Assembly (NCBI GenBank): GCA_049613665.1
Contig: JBMZCV010000126.1
Coordinates: 1 to 15,783 of the forward strand
Direction: 5' to 3'
DNA length: 15,783 nt
Source: JBMZCV01 sp049613665
GTDB lineage: Bacteria > Bacteroidota > Bacteroidia > Chitinophagales > UBA2359
Below the pieces are notes generated by a model. That model was not told where the DNA came from and did not search any database. It was given only the letters and a program-made list of their open reading frames with translations. Position 1 is the first letter of the stretch. Every line of letters starts with the position of its first letter. Shown here in pieces: positions 8,301 through 14,381 of this stretch. Both the position numbers and the translations under genes were made by a program.

Positions 8301-8682
8301 CGTAATCTGTGTTTTCGCCATACGAATAGCAAAAGCTATTGTTGCAGCCTTGCGAAGTCACAAACAAAGAAGGGCTAAAACTGCTCAATTCCTCATCTTC
8401 ACATATAGATTGAATTTGAAGCTCGTAGGAAGTGCAAGGAGCAGTATAAAAAATCGCTTGATTCTCAAATACTTGTGTGTTTTGCCAAGTGCTTGTGCCG
8501 CTTTGCCGAATGCGTACATTATAAGCTAGTGCCGTCACAGAATTTTGCCATTGTACATTGACATGTGTGTAGCCGATATTGGACACAAAAAAACCTGTTG
8601 GCATATTGCAAACTGCATAAATTTCAGTCATAGAAAAAGAACAGCATACCAAAAGTAGCAAATAAATAACTTTTCTTATCAT
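5353..8682 (-). CDS. Secreted SprB-repeat surface protein with FN3, GEVED and T9SS sorting domain
   Basis: I place the start at 8682, where MIRKVIYLLLLVCC begins a clear signal peptide (cut near A23); an upstream in-frame ATG at 8847 adds 55 implausible residues. The 1109-residue protein then has a fibronectin III-like domain (about 25-105) and a GEVED domain (about 111-256, ending GETEDYTINI). Nine SprB repeats of about 75 residues follow (about 275-950), each with A/S-C-x-x-x-N-G, a Y-x-W-S core, an L-A-A-G-x-Y turn and TVTD...C. A tenth degenerate beta-domain comes next. The protein ends in a type A T9SS C-terminal domain (VYPNPFEEKL near 1030, GIYFVYI, KKVLKK). It should be exported by Sec, carried across the outer membrane by T9SS and attached to the surface. 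SprB-type proteins act in adhesion and gliding, so an adhesin role is likely. The gene stands alone. Confidence 0.93.
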   Translation of the reverse strand: MIRKVIYLLLLVCCSFSMTEIYAVCNMPTGFFVSNIGYTHVNVQWQNSVTALAYNVRIRQSGTSTWQNTQVFENQAIFYTAPCTSYELQIQSICEDEELSSFSPSLFVTSQGCNNSFCYSYGENTDYEWIESVSIHTLNNLSGVNYGYADFTNLVTDLQQGQSYLMNLTPAFSGTPFAEYWRVWIDFNGDNDFEDANELVYDGNNVSTNAVQAFINIPSGITTGFKRMRVSMKFVDFGDNPPQACESFAFGETEDYTINISGFSCSSPQINLTSISTSCGENNGVIGLNVFGGTPPYTYQWNTGQNTASLNNLSSGFYAVTVTDALDCSNNTQTVISASQNVAITDVNLVSASCGQNNGSALLSVTGNNLSYEWSHNSNLNSPLANGLAAGVYSITLSDNNNCSDEISITINNNDGLDLNVAQQNNASCGENNGNVQVVATNFFGAVTYNWSHNVVLNSSVATNLVAGVYSVTATDSNNCSDIVVITINEATAPNLIALTSENATCGLANGSLNVIASGGTGNLSFFWSNGIGFSSNQQNNLAAGIYNVTVTDAANCSFTASGTVVGISGPTINNISSNNAACGENNGSIFIDATIANGTLNYEWSHSATLNSPLANNLAAGNYTVTISESNQNCELVESINISGTTDISATINQNAATCSLNNGIAIATATGGTAPYTYVWSNNTTSNFVNNLGAGLHTVTITDNNDCILIETISIISENPFSINAFVDNATCEQANGNAILSLNNGTAPYDIVWSNGQTGTTASNLAAGTYGVTVTDVNGCLDIKNNILIANQNSQLSAEIDFVEAASCGENNGSINLNILDGEAPYEINWSVLSPPNSSSLSNLANGNYSVTINDAWGCETVLVAEVPLISEMDLITENTSSICEENSGSANVLIFGGVAPYEILWSNGSTTPDINNVSDGNYEVSITDAFDCLATANVQVISASIPSVDLGADTLLISMGETAILDATTENVSYEWSTGEINNIISVQEIGNYSVTVTDLTSNCIAIDELIVLHDDVGFLDKKNALNWQVYPNPFEEKLFIEIENNHFIHQSDSQVIVADINGKEYYKEALNCMNSIDFSTLSLGIYFVYIINGNDMVVKKVLKK

Positions 8683-8729
8683 CGTATAAAAAAAATATAA
8701 AGTGTGTAAATTATAACTATAATTCTGCT

Positions 8730-8737
8730 CAAATATA
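8730..8737 (-). promoter_or_regulatory. Candidate -7 element for the surface-protein gene
   Basis: TATATTTG on the minus strand fits TAnnTTTG and lies 47 bases before the chosen start. No TTTG is found at the expected 20-bp distance, so the assignment is weak. Confidence 0.35.
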
Positions 8738-8794
8738 TTTCTCTTGCAAAAGAAATATCTAGCAATTATTATCGTAACTATTTGCGGTATAACT

Positions 8795-8898
8795 ATTTTG
8801 GCTAAAAAATGTCTATTTCTTTTTATGTTTCTATCTTTTTCGTTCAAAAACGGTGCTATTCAGCTCAAAAACAGCTTTGCCTAAAAGAAAGTAGTCTT
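8795..8898 (+). repeat. Dispersed ~100-bp intergenic repeat, copy 2
   Basis: The first 18 bases (8795-8812) are identical to 4510-4527. The second block (gttcaaaaacggtgct, from 8842) sits at the same 30-base distance as in copy 1. The middle part is diverged T-rich sequence. Confidence 0.55.
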
Positions 8899-9125
8899 GT
8901 TTTTATCTCAAAAGTCCACGCCCAAACAGTTACTTATTATTTCAACAAAGTTACAAATAAATATTTAGTTACTATTCTAGCTTTTTTCTTATTTTTCTTG
9001 AAAAAAAAATCATTCACTTTTTCATCATAATCAATTGATTTTTAATGTTTTATATAATTTTATTTTTACAAAACCATAAAAACAATATTTTTTTTGCAAG
9101 TTTTTATATTTTTTTTCAAGAAAAA

Positions 9126-9157
9126 TTTGCAAAACCCAAAAATGCGTATTATCTTTG
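9126..9157 (+). promoter_or_regulatory. Bacteroidota-type promoter of tRNA-Asp
   Basis: TTTG (9126-9129) and TATCTTTG (9150-9157) are separated by 20 bp, a textbook match to the phylum's housekeeping promoter. Transcription should start near 9163, about 43 bases before the mature tRNA. Confidence 0.75.
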
Positions 9158-9205
9158 CATCGCTTCAAGCAACAAGCTGCGGCAATACAGACATAATAGT
9201 CTAAC

Positions 9206-9279
9206 GGTTTGGTAGTTCAGCTGGTTAGAATGCCTGCCTGTCACGCAGGAGGTCGCGGGTTCGAATCCCGTCCAGACCG
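9206..9279 (+). tRNA. tRNA-Asp (anticodon GTC)
   Basis: A full cloverleaf can be drawn. The acceptor stem GGTTTGG (9206-9212) pairs with CCAGACC (9272-9278), with one G-U pair. The D arm is GTTC...GAAT (9215-9231). The anticodon stem CCTGC/GCAGG (9233-9237, 9245-9249) carries the loop CTGTCAC with anticodon GTC at 9240-9242. The T arm is GCGGG-TTCGAAT-CCCGT, ending at 9271. The discriminator is G9279, as expected for Asp. The CCA end is not encoded. The gene is a single transcription unit with its own promoter and terminator. Confidence 0.97.
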
Positions 9280-9292
9280 CAGCTTTAAATAT

Positions 9293-9332
9293 AAACCTTT
9301 GATAATATTAATATTATCAAAGGTTTTTTTCT
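9293..9332 (+). terminator. Intrinsic terminator of tRNA-Asp
   Basis: aaacctttgataatatt (9293-9309) is followed directly by its exact reverse complement (9310-9326), a perfect 34-bp palindrome. A T-rich tract follows (tttt, c, ttttt). The perfect symmetry means it could also act on the convergent ROCO transcript. Confidence 0.9.
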
Positions 9333-9375
9333 TTTTATGATATTCATAGATATAAAACAACAAAACTACTAAAAA

Positions 9376-9403
9376 GCTCAATAGCGGTGCTTTTTATAAG
9401 CAC
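9376..9403 (+). repeat. Short dispersed repeat with hairpin, next to the ROCO stop
   Basis: gctcaatagc (9376-9385), two bases, then tgctttttataagc (9388-9401). The same two blocks with the same spacing recur at 13725-13750. The second block forms a hairpin here, gtgctt-tttat-aagcac (9387-9403), ending one base before the ROCO stop codon (9405-9407). On the minus strand a TTTTT tract follows at 9375-9371, so it could serve as the ROCO gene's terminator. Confidence 0.55.
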
Positions 9404-9404
9404 T

Positions 9405-12400
9405 TTAACCAATAAACTCCTTATACTTCTCTGGCCGTTCTTCCTTAATATTCGCCAACAATTCAGCTATTTGATTATGCTGCTGACAATATCTTATCAA
9501 ATCTCTGATTTTGCGAGCTTTCGACTGTGAGGCAGCAAAATTAGCTTCTACATCTGGGAAAAAATCAAAGCAAAAATCTTGCAAAGCATTTTCATCAAAA
9601 GCTGCTTGCAATAACTTTCTCAAAATTCGAGTATTTACATTTTGTGATTTTGGTTTAGGCAAACTAAAATCAGAATCATCATTTGATATTACAAACGAAA
9701 AATCTGCTGCTGGCTTATATTTTCCCAACAAATAACGCAATGCACCGCCAAGTTTCAGCTTTTCCGTATCATAAGTTCTATCATCTTTTATGCCTTTGTA
9801 GAAATCGGCATCATTGCCATACAAGCGGCCAGACTGAACGCTCAAATCGCCGTGCAAACTCGCTTGGCCATTGTGTTTTGTGCCTTTCAGCAATTCCTCA
9901 ACAGCTTGTTTGAACTCGCCTTTTTGGAGTAGGCTTTCTATATAATCTTTATGATTCATAATTCTTCTGGTTTGTTTTGAAGTATTTTTGTTTTGTTGTA
10001 GTGCCGCAAAACCTGTTTTGATATATTTTTTCGCAAAATCCAACTCGTTGTCATCGAAATGTGGCGTGTGTGCGGCTATTTTTTCGCCTTTCCCCTCTCC
10101 TTCTATTTCTGCCAACTCCTCGAAAATCGCTTTCCGCAAGGCAGTTGCATTTTTGGTGTAGCGTATCGTGATGGTTTTTCCCTTTTTGTCGCTTTCCACT
10201 ATCGCATACGACTTTTCGGCTTCGTAGCGTAACAAAATGCCACTCGGCCACATATCTTGCACTCTCGCAAACTTGTTGGCACGCACTATAAAACGCTGTA
10301 TATACACGCTGGGCAAAAAACGATAAGGCTTTGTTTCTGTTTCTGTCAAACAAAATTGGGTGGCCAAATCTTTGATATAGGCTTTTTTGGGCGACAACAA
10401 CTGCGGAACGGCAAATGTTCTTTCCGACAAATCTTTATGTTTATCTTCTTCATTTTCTAGCTCAAAACAAAATTCGCAAGAAAGCATAAAATCTATAAAA
10501 ATTTCTCTTTCATTATCGTCATTTTCTGGCCAAATATCGCACAAATTGTCGTAGTTAATCACGCCTTTTTTGGTTCGCAAAATTTCGGAATAATAAGTGC
10601 TTTCTCTATCCAAAATTTTGTAAATCGCTCTGATAGCCCATTCCTGATTTAGAATAATTTGGTTGTTGAAATAGTTTGCTCTGTAAAAAACAACGCCTGA
10701 ATGATGCAAAAAATTCAAAATGCTTGTCATAGATTTTTTGACTTTCGCTTTTTCGCACCATTTCTCGAAAGCGACAAGCGACATACTTTTTTTGCTTTTT
10801 TTCAGTGCCTTTCTGCATTTCGCTCTTATTTTTACCCACGAACTCGGCAATTCCGACAATAAATCGTTTCGCAAAGCCCCATCTTTCTCAAAAACCTCGA
10901 CAATCGCTTTTTCTAAAGCCCAAAAACCATTACCTGTTTTTGCCGACACTTGCAAAAAATCTTTGATATTGTATGAATCTTGATAAGCCATTTTCAAAAC
11001 GGCAGGGTCGCCATATTCTTTCGCAATCTCGTTTTCTGTTTTATTTTGCAAAACCAAAACGGGACTTTTTTGGCCAAAATGATGGATATATTCCAGCCAA
11101 TAGTCCATTTTTTCATTTTCATATTTTTTGTGAACGCAAATATGATACTCACTTCCTTCACTTTCTAAGTCCCAAACCAAAAAGAACAAGGCTTTTGTTT
11201 GCATAAACAGCCGATGCGTAGCGTGATACAATTCTTGGCCAGCAAAATCCCAAAGCTGCAATTTTAGGCGAGGCACAGGCAAAGTACGGCAAGCAAAGCT
11301 ATGTTCGAGCAAGCAAATAGCGTGTGTAGAATCGTGCTGTGTATTGAACACATATTTTTTTTGCTCTGCCAAACGCTTCGCAATTTGTGTTTTTCCAACA
11401 CCGCCATTTCCCACCAATAGTATTTTTATTTCATTGTTTATCGTTTTTCCTCGCTCTATATCTTCCCAATAATTTCGCAAATCTGTGAGGCAGTTGTAAT
11501 AATCTCTATCTCCAAAAACAGCTTTATCTATATTTTTTATAGGATTGTTGTATAAACTTAAACGTTTTAGATAAGGAAGTTTTCTTATGATGCTGATGTC
11601 TGTTATTTGATTATCGCTAAGGTGTAAAGTTCTTAGGTAAGGTAATTTTTCTAAGATGCTAATATCCGTTATTTGATTATGACAAAGTTCTAAATACGTT
11701 AAGTTTTTTAAATTTGATAAAAAACTAATGTCTGAAATTTGAGTAGAACTCAGATATAAAGATGTTAAACTTTCTAAATTTGATAGAAAACTAACATTTA
11801 AAATATCATTAGAACTAAGACGTAAATTTTCTAAATTTTCTAAATTTGATAAAAAACTAATATCTGATATTGGATTAGAACTAAGGAATAATCTTTTTAA
11901 ATTTTCGAGTTTCGCCAAACAACTAATATCTGATATTGGATTAGAACTAAGGCTTAAACTTATTAAATTTTCGAGTTTCGCCAAACAACTAATATCTGAT
12001 ATTGGATTAGAACTAAGGCTTAAACTTATTAAATTTTCGAGTTTCACTAAAAAACTAATATCTGATATTTGATTATCACTAATATCTAAATTTGTTAAAT
12101 TTTTGAGTTTCGCTAAAAAACTAATATCTGTTATTTGATTAGAACTAAGGTTTAAGCTTGTTGAATTTTCGAGTTTCGCTAAAAAACTAATATCTGATAT
12201 TTGATTATTCCATAAATTTAATTCTATTAAATTTTCAAGTTTCGCTAAAAAACTATAATCTGATATTTGATTAGAACTAAGGTCTAATCTTGTTAAATTT
12301 TCGAGTTTCGCTAAAAAACTAATATCTGATATTTGATTATTCCATAGTTTTAATTCTCTTAAATTTTCAAGTTTCGCTAAAAAATTAATGTCTGATATTT

Positions 12401-12950
12401 GATTAGAATTAATATCTAAATTTGTTAATTTTTCGAGTTTCGCTAAAAAACTAATGTCTGATATTTGATTAAAACTAAGGTTTAAACTTGTTAAATGTTT
12501 GAATTTCGCTAAAAAACTAATATCTGATATTTGATTAGAACTAATATTTAAACTTGTTAAATTTTCGAGTTTCGCTAAAAAACTATAATCTGATATTTGA
12601 TTAAAACTAAGGTCTAAACTCGTTAAATTGGGCAGATTTTCTAAAAAACTATAATCTGATATTTGATTATCACTAAGGTCTAAACTTGTTAAATTTTCGT
12701 GTTTCTTTAGAACCTCAAAATCCCTGACATAATTATCATTAAGATTTATAGCAGTTAAATTCGGCAATTTTTCCAAACAGCTTATATCTTTGATATAGTT
12801 ATCCTCTAAATCCAACTCCTCCAAATGCGTACATTCCCACAATTGCGGCAAGTCATTCAAATCTGTAATATAACAGTCAGACAAATCAAGTTTTGTCGCC
12901 TGTTTTTCCATACATTCGGCTATTCTTCGTAAGGCTTCGGCTTTTTTCAT
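9405..12950 (-). CDS. ROCO protein: LRR array, Roc GTPase, COR and tandem effector-associated-like domains
   Basis: The 1181-residue protein starts with a short helix and about 21 leucine-rich repeats of 22 residues (about 19-490; consensus LTSLDLSSNQISDISFLAKL). The Roc GTPase follows, with P-loop G514-T521 (GNGGVGKT, K520), DFAGQE at 568-573, a G4 motif N636-K-T-E639 and SAKTG as G5. The COR dimerisation region covers about 690-960. The tail has two further helical units: about 998-1078 (DYIESLLQKGEFKQAVEELL ...), resembling effector-associated domain EAD11, and about 1105-1176 (ILRKLLQAAFDENALQDFCF ...), resembling EAD7. EADs are adaptor domains that recruit effectors in bacterial conflict and signalling systems. 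The protein has no signal peptide and should be cytoplasmic. It is transcribed alone, convergent with tRNA-Asp. The EAD names are from memory of family patterns; LRR-Roc-COR is certain. Confidence 0.95.
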   Translation of the reverse strand: MKKAEALRRIAECMEKQATKLDLSDCYITDLNDLPQLWECTHLEELDLEDNYIKDISCLEKLPNLTAINLNDNYVRDFEVLKKHENLTSLDLSDNQISDYSFLENLPNLTSLDLSFNQISDYSFLAKLENLTSLNISSNQISDISFLAKFKHLTSLNLSFNQISDISFLAKLEKLTNLDINSNQISDINFLAKLENLRELKLWNNQISDISFLAKLENLTRLDLSSNQISDYSFLAKLENLIELNLWNNQISDISFLAKLENSTSLNLSSNQITDISFLAKLKNLTNLDISDNQISDISFLVKLENLISLSLSSNPISDISCLAKLENLISLSLSSNPISDISCLAKLENLKRLFLSSNPISDISFLSNLENLENLRLSSNDILNVSFLSNLESLTSLYLSSTQISDISFLSNLKNLTYLELCHNQITDISILEKLPYLRTLHLSDNQITDISIIRKLPYLKRLSLYNNPIKNIDKAVFGDRDYYNCLTDLRNYWEDIERGKTINNEIKILLVGNGGVGKTQIAKRLAEQKKYVFNTQHDSTHAICLLEHSFACRTLPVPRLKLQLWDFAGQELYHATHRLFMQTKALFFLVWDLESEGSEYHICVHKKYENEKMDYWLEYIHHFGQKSPVLVLQNKTENEIAKEYGDPAVLKMAYQDSYNIKDFLQVSAKTGNGFWALEKAIVEVFEKDGALRNDLLSELPSSWVKIRAKCRKALKKSKKSMSLVAFEKWCEKAKVKKSMTSILNFLHHSGVVFYRANYFNNQIILNQEWAIRAIYKILDRESTYYSEILRTKKGVINYDNLCDIWPENDDNEREIFIDFMLSCEFCFELENEEDKHKDLSERTFAVPQLLSPKKAYIKDLATQFCLTETETKPYRFLPSVYIQRFIVRANKFARVQDMWPSGILLRYEAEKSYAIVESDKKGKTITIRYTKNATALRKAIFEELAEIEGEGKGEKIAAHTPHFDDNELDFAKKYIKTGFAALQQNKNTSKQTRRIMNHKDYIESLLQKGEFKQAVEELLKGTKHNGQASLHGDLSVQSGRLYGNDADFYKGIKDDRTYDTEKLKLGGALRYLLGKYKPAADFSFVISNDDSDFSLPKPKSQNVNTRILRKLLQAAFDENALQDFCFDFFPDVEANFAASQSKARKIRDLIRYCQQHNQIAELLANIKEERPEKYKEFIG
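11525..12894 (-). repeat. 66-bp tandem coding repeat array (LRR array)
   Basis: The LRR region repeats with a 66-bp period. The strongest homogenisation is at 11897-12045, where 83 consecutive bases recur exactly 66 bp further on, giving two amino-acid-identical repeats. The outer repeats are diverged and the inner ones nearly uniform. Confidence 0.9.
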
Positions 12951-13091
12951 ACTTTTCGCTATAACTTTTCGGTAGTTTGCTCATCAAAGCAACAAAATAA
13001 GTAATTTTTTAGGAAATTTGGGCGTTTTTAGGCTTTCTAAACATAAAAAACATTTTTCGCCTTTGCATTTTCAAAATCGCTGAATAATCAT

Positions 13092-13099
13092 TACTTTTG
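13092..13099 (+). promoter_or_regulatory. Candidate -7 element upstream of the 13143 gene
   Basis: TACTTTTG fits TAnnTTTG and would start transcription near 13105, about 38 bases before the ATG. The nearest TTTG (13062-13065) is 26 bp away, longer than the 20 bp seen elsewhere in the window. Confidence 0.4.
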
Positions 13100-13142
13100 A
13101 GACATCTTTTTTTTAGCAAACAAAAAACAATATTCAACAATT

Positions 13143-13673
13143 ATGGAACAAAATTTTTTAGGAATAGGCTCACGCATTAAGCACACAGAATTTGGCATTG
13201 GCGTTGTAACAAAAATATTAGGTACAGCTTATCAAATTACTTTTATGCAGTATGGCAACATGGAAATTCCGCTCGATGATGTGGGCGAAGTTATCGAAGC
13301 TTTGCCAAATGAGACAGAAATGGTGTCGCTCGAATTTGTGGCAGCTACCATCAGTGGTTTGTTGGAAAAGTGGAATGCAACGCAAGAAGTCATCAGTTTG
13401 GGCGATAAATGGATAAACGGAAAGCTCATTTTGAAGCCTGCCGACGAAGATTTGAAGCCGAAAGAGGTCTCTATCGAAGCCTTTTTTCACAAAATAGTGA
13501 TGGTGCGTGACCGCCTGCGTGTGATGGAACAGCGTATCAACAGCAGCAAAAATTTGAGCGATGAAGAGAAAGTCAATTTGCAGCAGTATTTGACACGTAT
13601 CTATGGCTCACTCACGACTTTCAATGTGTTGTTTAAATATAAAAAAGACCATTTTAAAGGTTCTAGGTCTTAA
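13143..13673 (+). CDS. Conserved hypothetical protein with N-terminal SH3/Tudor-like segment
   Basis: I do not recognise a named family for this 176-residue protein. The first 45 residues (IGSRIKHTEFGIGVVTKILG, then a short beta-rich run to MEIPLDD) resemble the small SH3/Tudor-like beta-barrel found at the C-terminus of PcrA/UvrD-type helicases and in CarD-like proteins ('G..V.H..FG.G.V'). That suggests contact with nucleic acid or RNA polymerase. The remaining 125 residues are mainly helical and charged: FVAATISGLLEKWNATQE, then VSIEAFFHKIVMVRDRLRVM and a final helix pair. No signal peptide or membrane segment is present. It is divergent from the ROCO gene with 192 bases between the starts, so the two could share a control region. 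Strong hairpins follow its stop. Confidence 0.75.
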   Translation: MEQNFLGIGSRIKHTEFGIGVVTKILGTAYQITFMQYGNMEIPLDDVGEVIEALPNETEMVSLEFVAATISGLLEKWNATQEVISLGDKWINGKLILKPADEDLKPKEVSIEAFFHKIVMVRDRLRVMEQRINSSKNLSDEEKVNLQQYLTRIYGSLTTFNVLFKYKKDHFKGSRS

Positions 13674-13679
13674 TTTCTG

Positions 13680-13698
13680 GGTAGGTTTTATACCTACC
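13680..13698 (+). terminator. GC-rich hairpin after the 13143 gene
   Basis: ggtaggt (13680-13686) pairs with acctacc (13692-13698) around the loop tttat, 6 bases after the stop codon. No T-run follows directly; a second larger hairpin begins at the next base. Confidence 0.45.
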
Positions 13699-13751
13699 GC
13701 TATTGAGCATTGAAAGTCAATATTGCTCAATAGCAATGCTTTTTATAAGCG
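13699..13751 (+). repeat. Palindromic dispersed repeat, long hairpin form
   Basis: gctattgagca (13699-13709) and tgctcaatagc (13724-13734) are exact inverted repeats, and the inner attga/tcaat arms (13709-13713, 13717-13721) extend the stem. The right arm and the following tgctttttataagc (13737-13750) match the repeat at 9376-9401 in sequence and spacing. Confidence 0.6.
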
Positions 13752-13780
13752 TCTAAAAAAAAAGTTTAACTTCTTTTTGT

Positions 13781-13838
13781 CGTCTTTTCGTTTGGGATTG
13801 CTTCGTTGTTTTGCTTCGCTGCACGCCTCGTAATGAAA
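13781..13838 (+). repeat. REP-like element 'gattgcttcg...tcgtaatga', copy A
   Basis: ggattgcttcgttgttttg, then cttcgctgcacgcctcgtaatga, is a recognisable form of the widespread 'attgcgagcgaagcgaagcaatc' type of dispersed repeat. Copies B and C lie at 13894-13928 and 14239-14290. Confidence 0.55.
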
Positions 13839-13893
13839 AAAAGGTAAAAAGTGGTAGGCACGAAATTAAATGATATTTTGTTGTCTTCGGTAT

Positions 13894-13928
13894 GGTTTAG
13901 ATTGCTTCGCAGGCTCGCAATGACAAAA
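13894..13928 (+). repeat. REP-like element, copy B
   Basis: tagattgcttcgcaggctcg followed by caatgaca is a short, clean copy ending 18 bases before the cytochrome-b5-like gene. It is nearly identical to copy C. Confidence 0.6.
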
Positions 13929-13946
13929 AAGTAAAAAAATAACACT

Positions 13947-14201
13947 ATGCAAACCTTGCCAACATACAGTCGTTTTCAATTGGCCTTGCGAAATGGCCAA
14001 GACCGCCCAGAAATTTGGGTAGCCTACGAAGGCATCATTTACGATGTGACGCATAGCAGGCTTTGGCGAAGAGGTATGCACTATGAGCATTGGGCAGGCC
14101 AAGATTTGACACCTGAAATAGCTGATGCTCCGCATACGAAAAAAGTGTTTGAGCGGTTTGAGAAAATCGGTGTTTTGCGAGATTATAAATCTTTATCTTA
14201 A
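13947..14201 (+). CDS. Small cytochrome b5-like heme-binding domain protein
   Basis: The 84-residue protein is a stand-alone cytochrome-b5-like domain. It shows the opening YSRFQLALRNGQ, the WVAYEGIIYDVTHSRLW segment (24-40), the HYEHWAGQDLT motif (45-55) and the APH motif (61-63) before a final helix. In related bacterial single-domain proteins, a His just before AGxDLT and the APH His are the candidate heme ligands; here these would be H45 or H48 and H63. No signal peptide is visible, so it should be cytoplasmic and may act in electron transfer or heme/steroid binding. Its usual length is about 75-90 residues, so it looks complete. It sits alone between two REP-like repeats, with no adjacent redox partner. 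Confidence 0.82.
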   Translation: MQTLPTYSRFQLALRNGQDRPEIWVAYEGIIYDVTHSRLWRRGMHYEHWAGQDLTPEIADAPHTKKVFERFEKIGVLRDYKSLS

Positions 14202-14238
14202 TTCAAATAGTAAAAAAAATGCTGACTTTGACTTATGA

Positions 14239-14290
14239 TTAGATTGTTTCGCAGGCTCGCAAAGACAAAGCACAGGCTTGCAAAGGCAAA
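14239..14290 (+). repeat. REP-like element, copy C, with a 21-bp tandem half-unit
   Basis: ttagattgtttcgcaggctc followed by gcaaagacaaa matches copy B. Its second half, gcaggctcgcaaagacaaa (14251-14269), is repeated in diverged form 21 bp on as acaggcttgcaaaggcaaa (14272-14290). Confidence 0.6.
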
Positions 14291-14381
14291 TTTTTGTTAT
14301 CTTTTTCTAATATAAAAACACCTAAACCATTGATTATCAACAAACAACCCTTTATATAAAAATCTAATAACTAAATATATT

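Larger units (their letters stand above)
8683..9205. other. Intergenic gap between surface protein and tRNA-Asp
   Basis: No gene is seen. It holds the candidate surface-protein promoter (8730-8737), copy 2 of the ~100-bp repeat (8795-8898), an AT-rich tract and the tRNA promoter (9126-9157). The open frame at 8809-9030 starts inside the repeat and is not credible. Confidence 0.6.

Noticed and set aside
5854..8529. Several plus-strand open frames antisense to the surface protein
   Set aside because: They repeat with the same period as the SprB units and mirror them; products are Cys/Ile-rich with no family resemblance.
8809..9030. 73-codon plus-strand open frame before the tRNA
   Set aside because: It begins inside the dispersed repeat and runs through T-rich intergenic DNA; no start context or homology.
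10051..11206. Open frames overlapping the ROCO gene on both strands
   Set aside because: They are frame shadows of the Roc-COR coding region, with no continuing codon pattern of their own.
11525..12894. Possible CRISPR array, because of the regular 66-bp repeats
   Set aside because: The period is a multiple of three inside an open frame that translates to leucine-rich repeats; there are no unique spacers.
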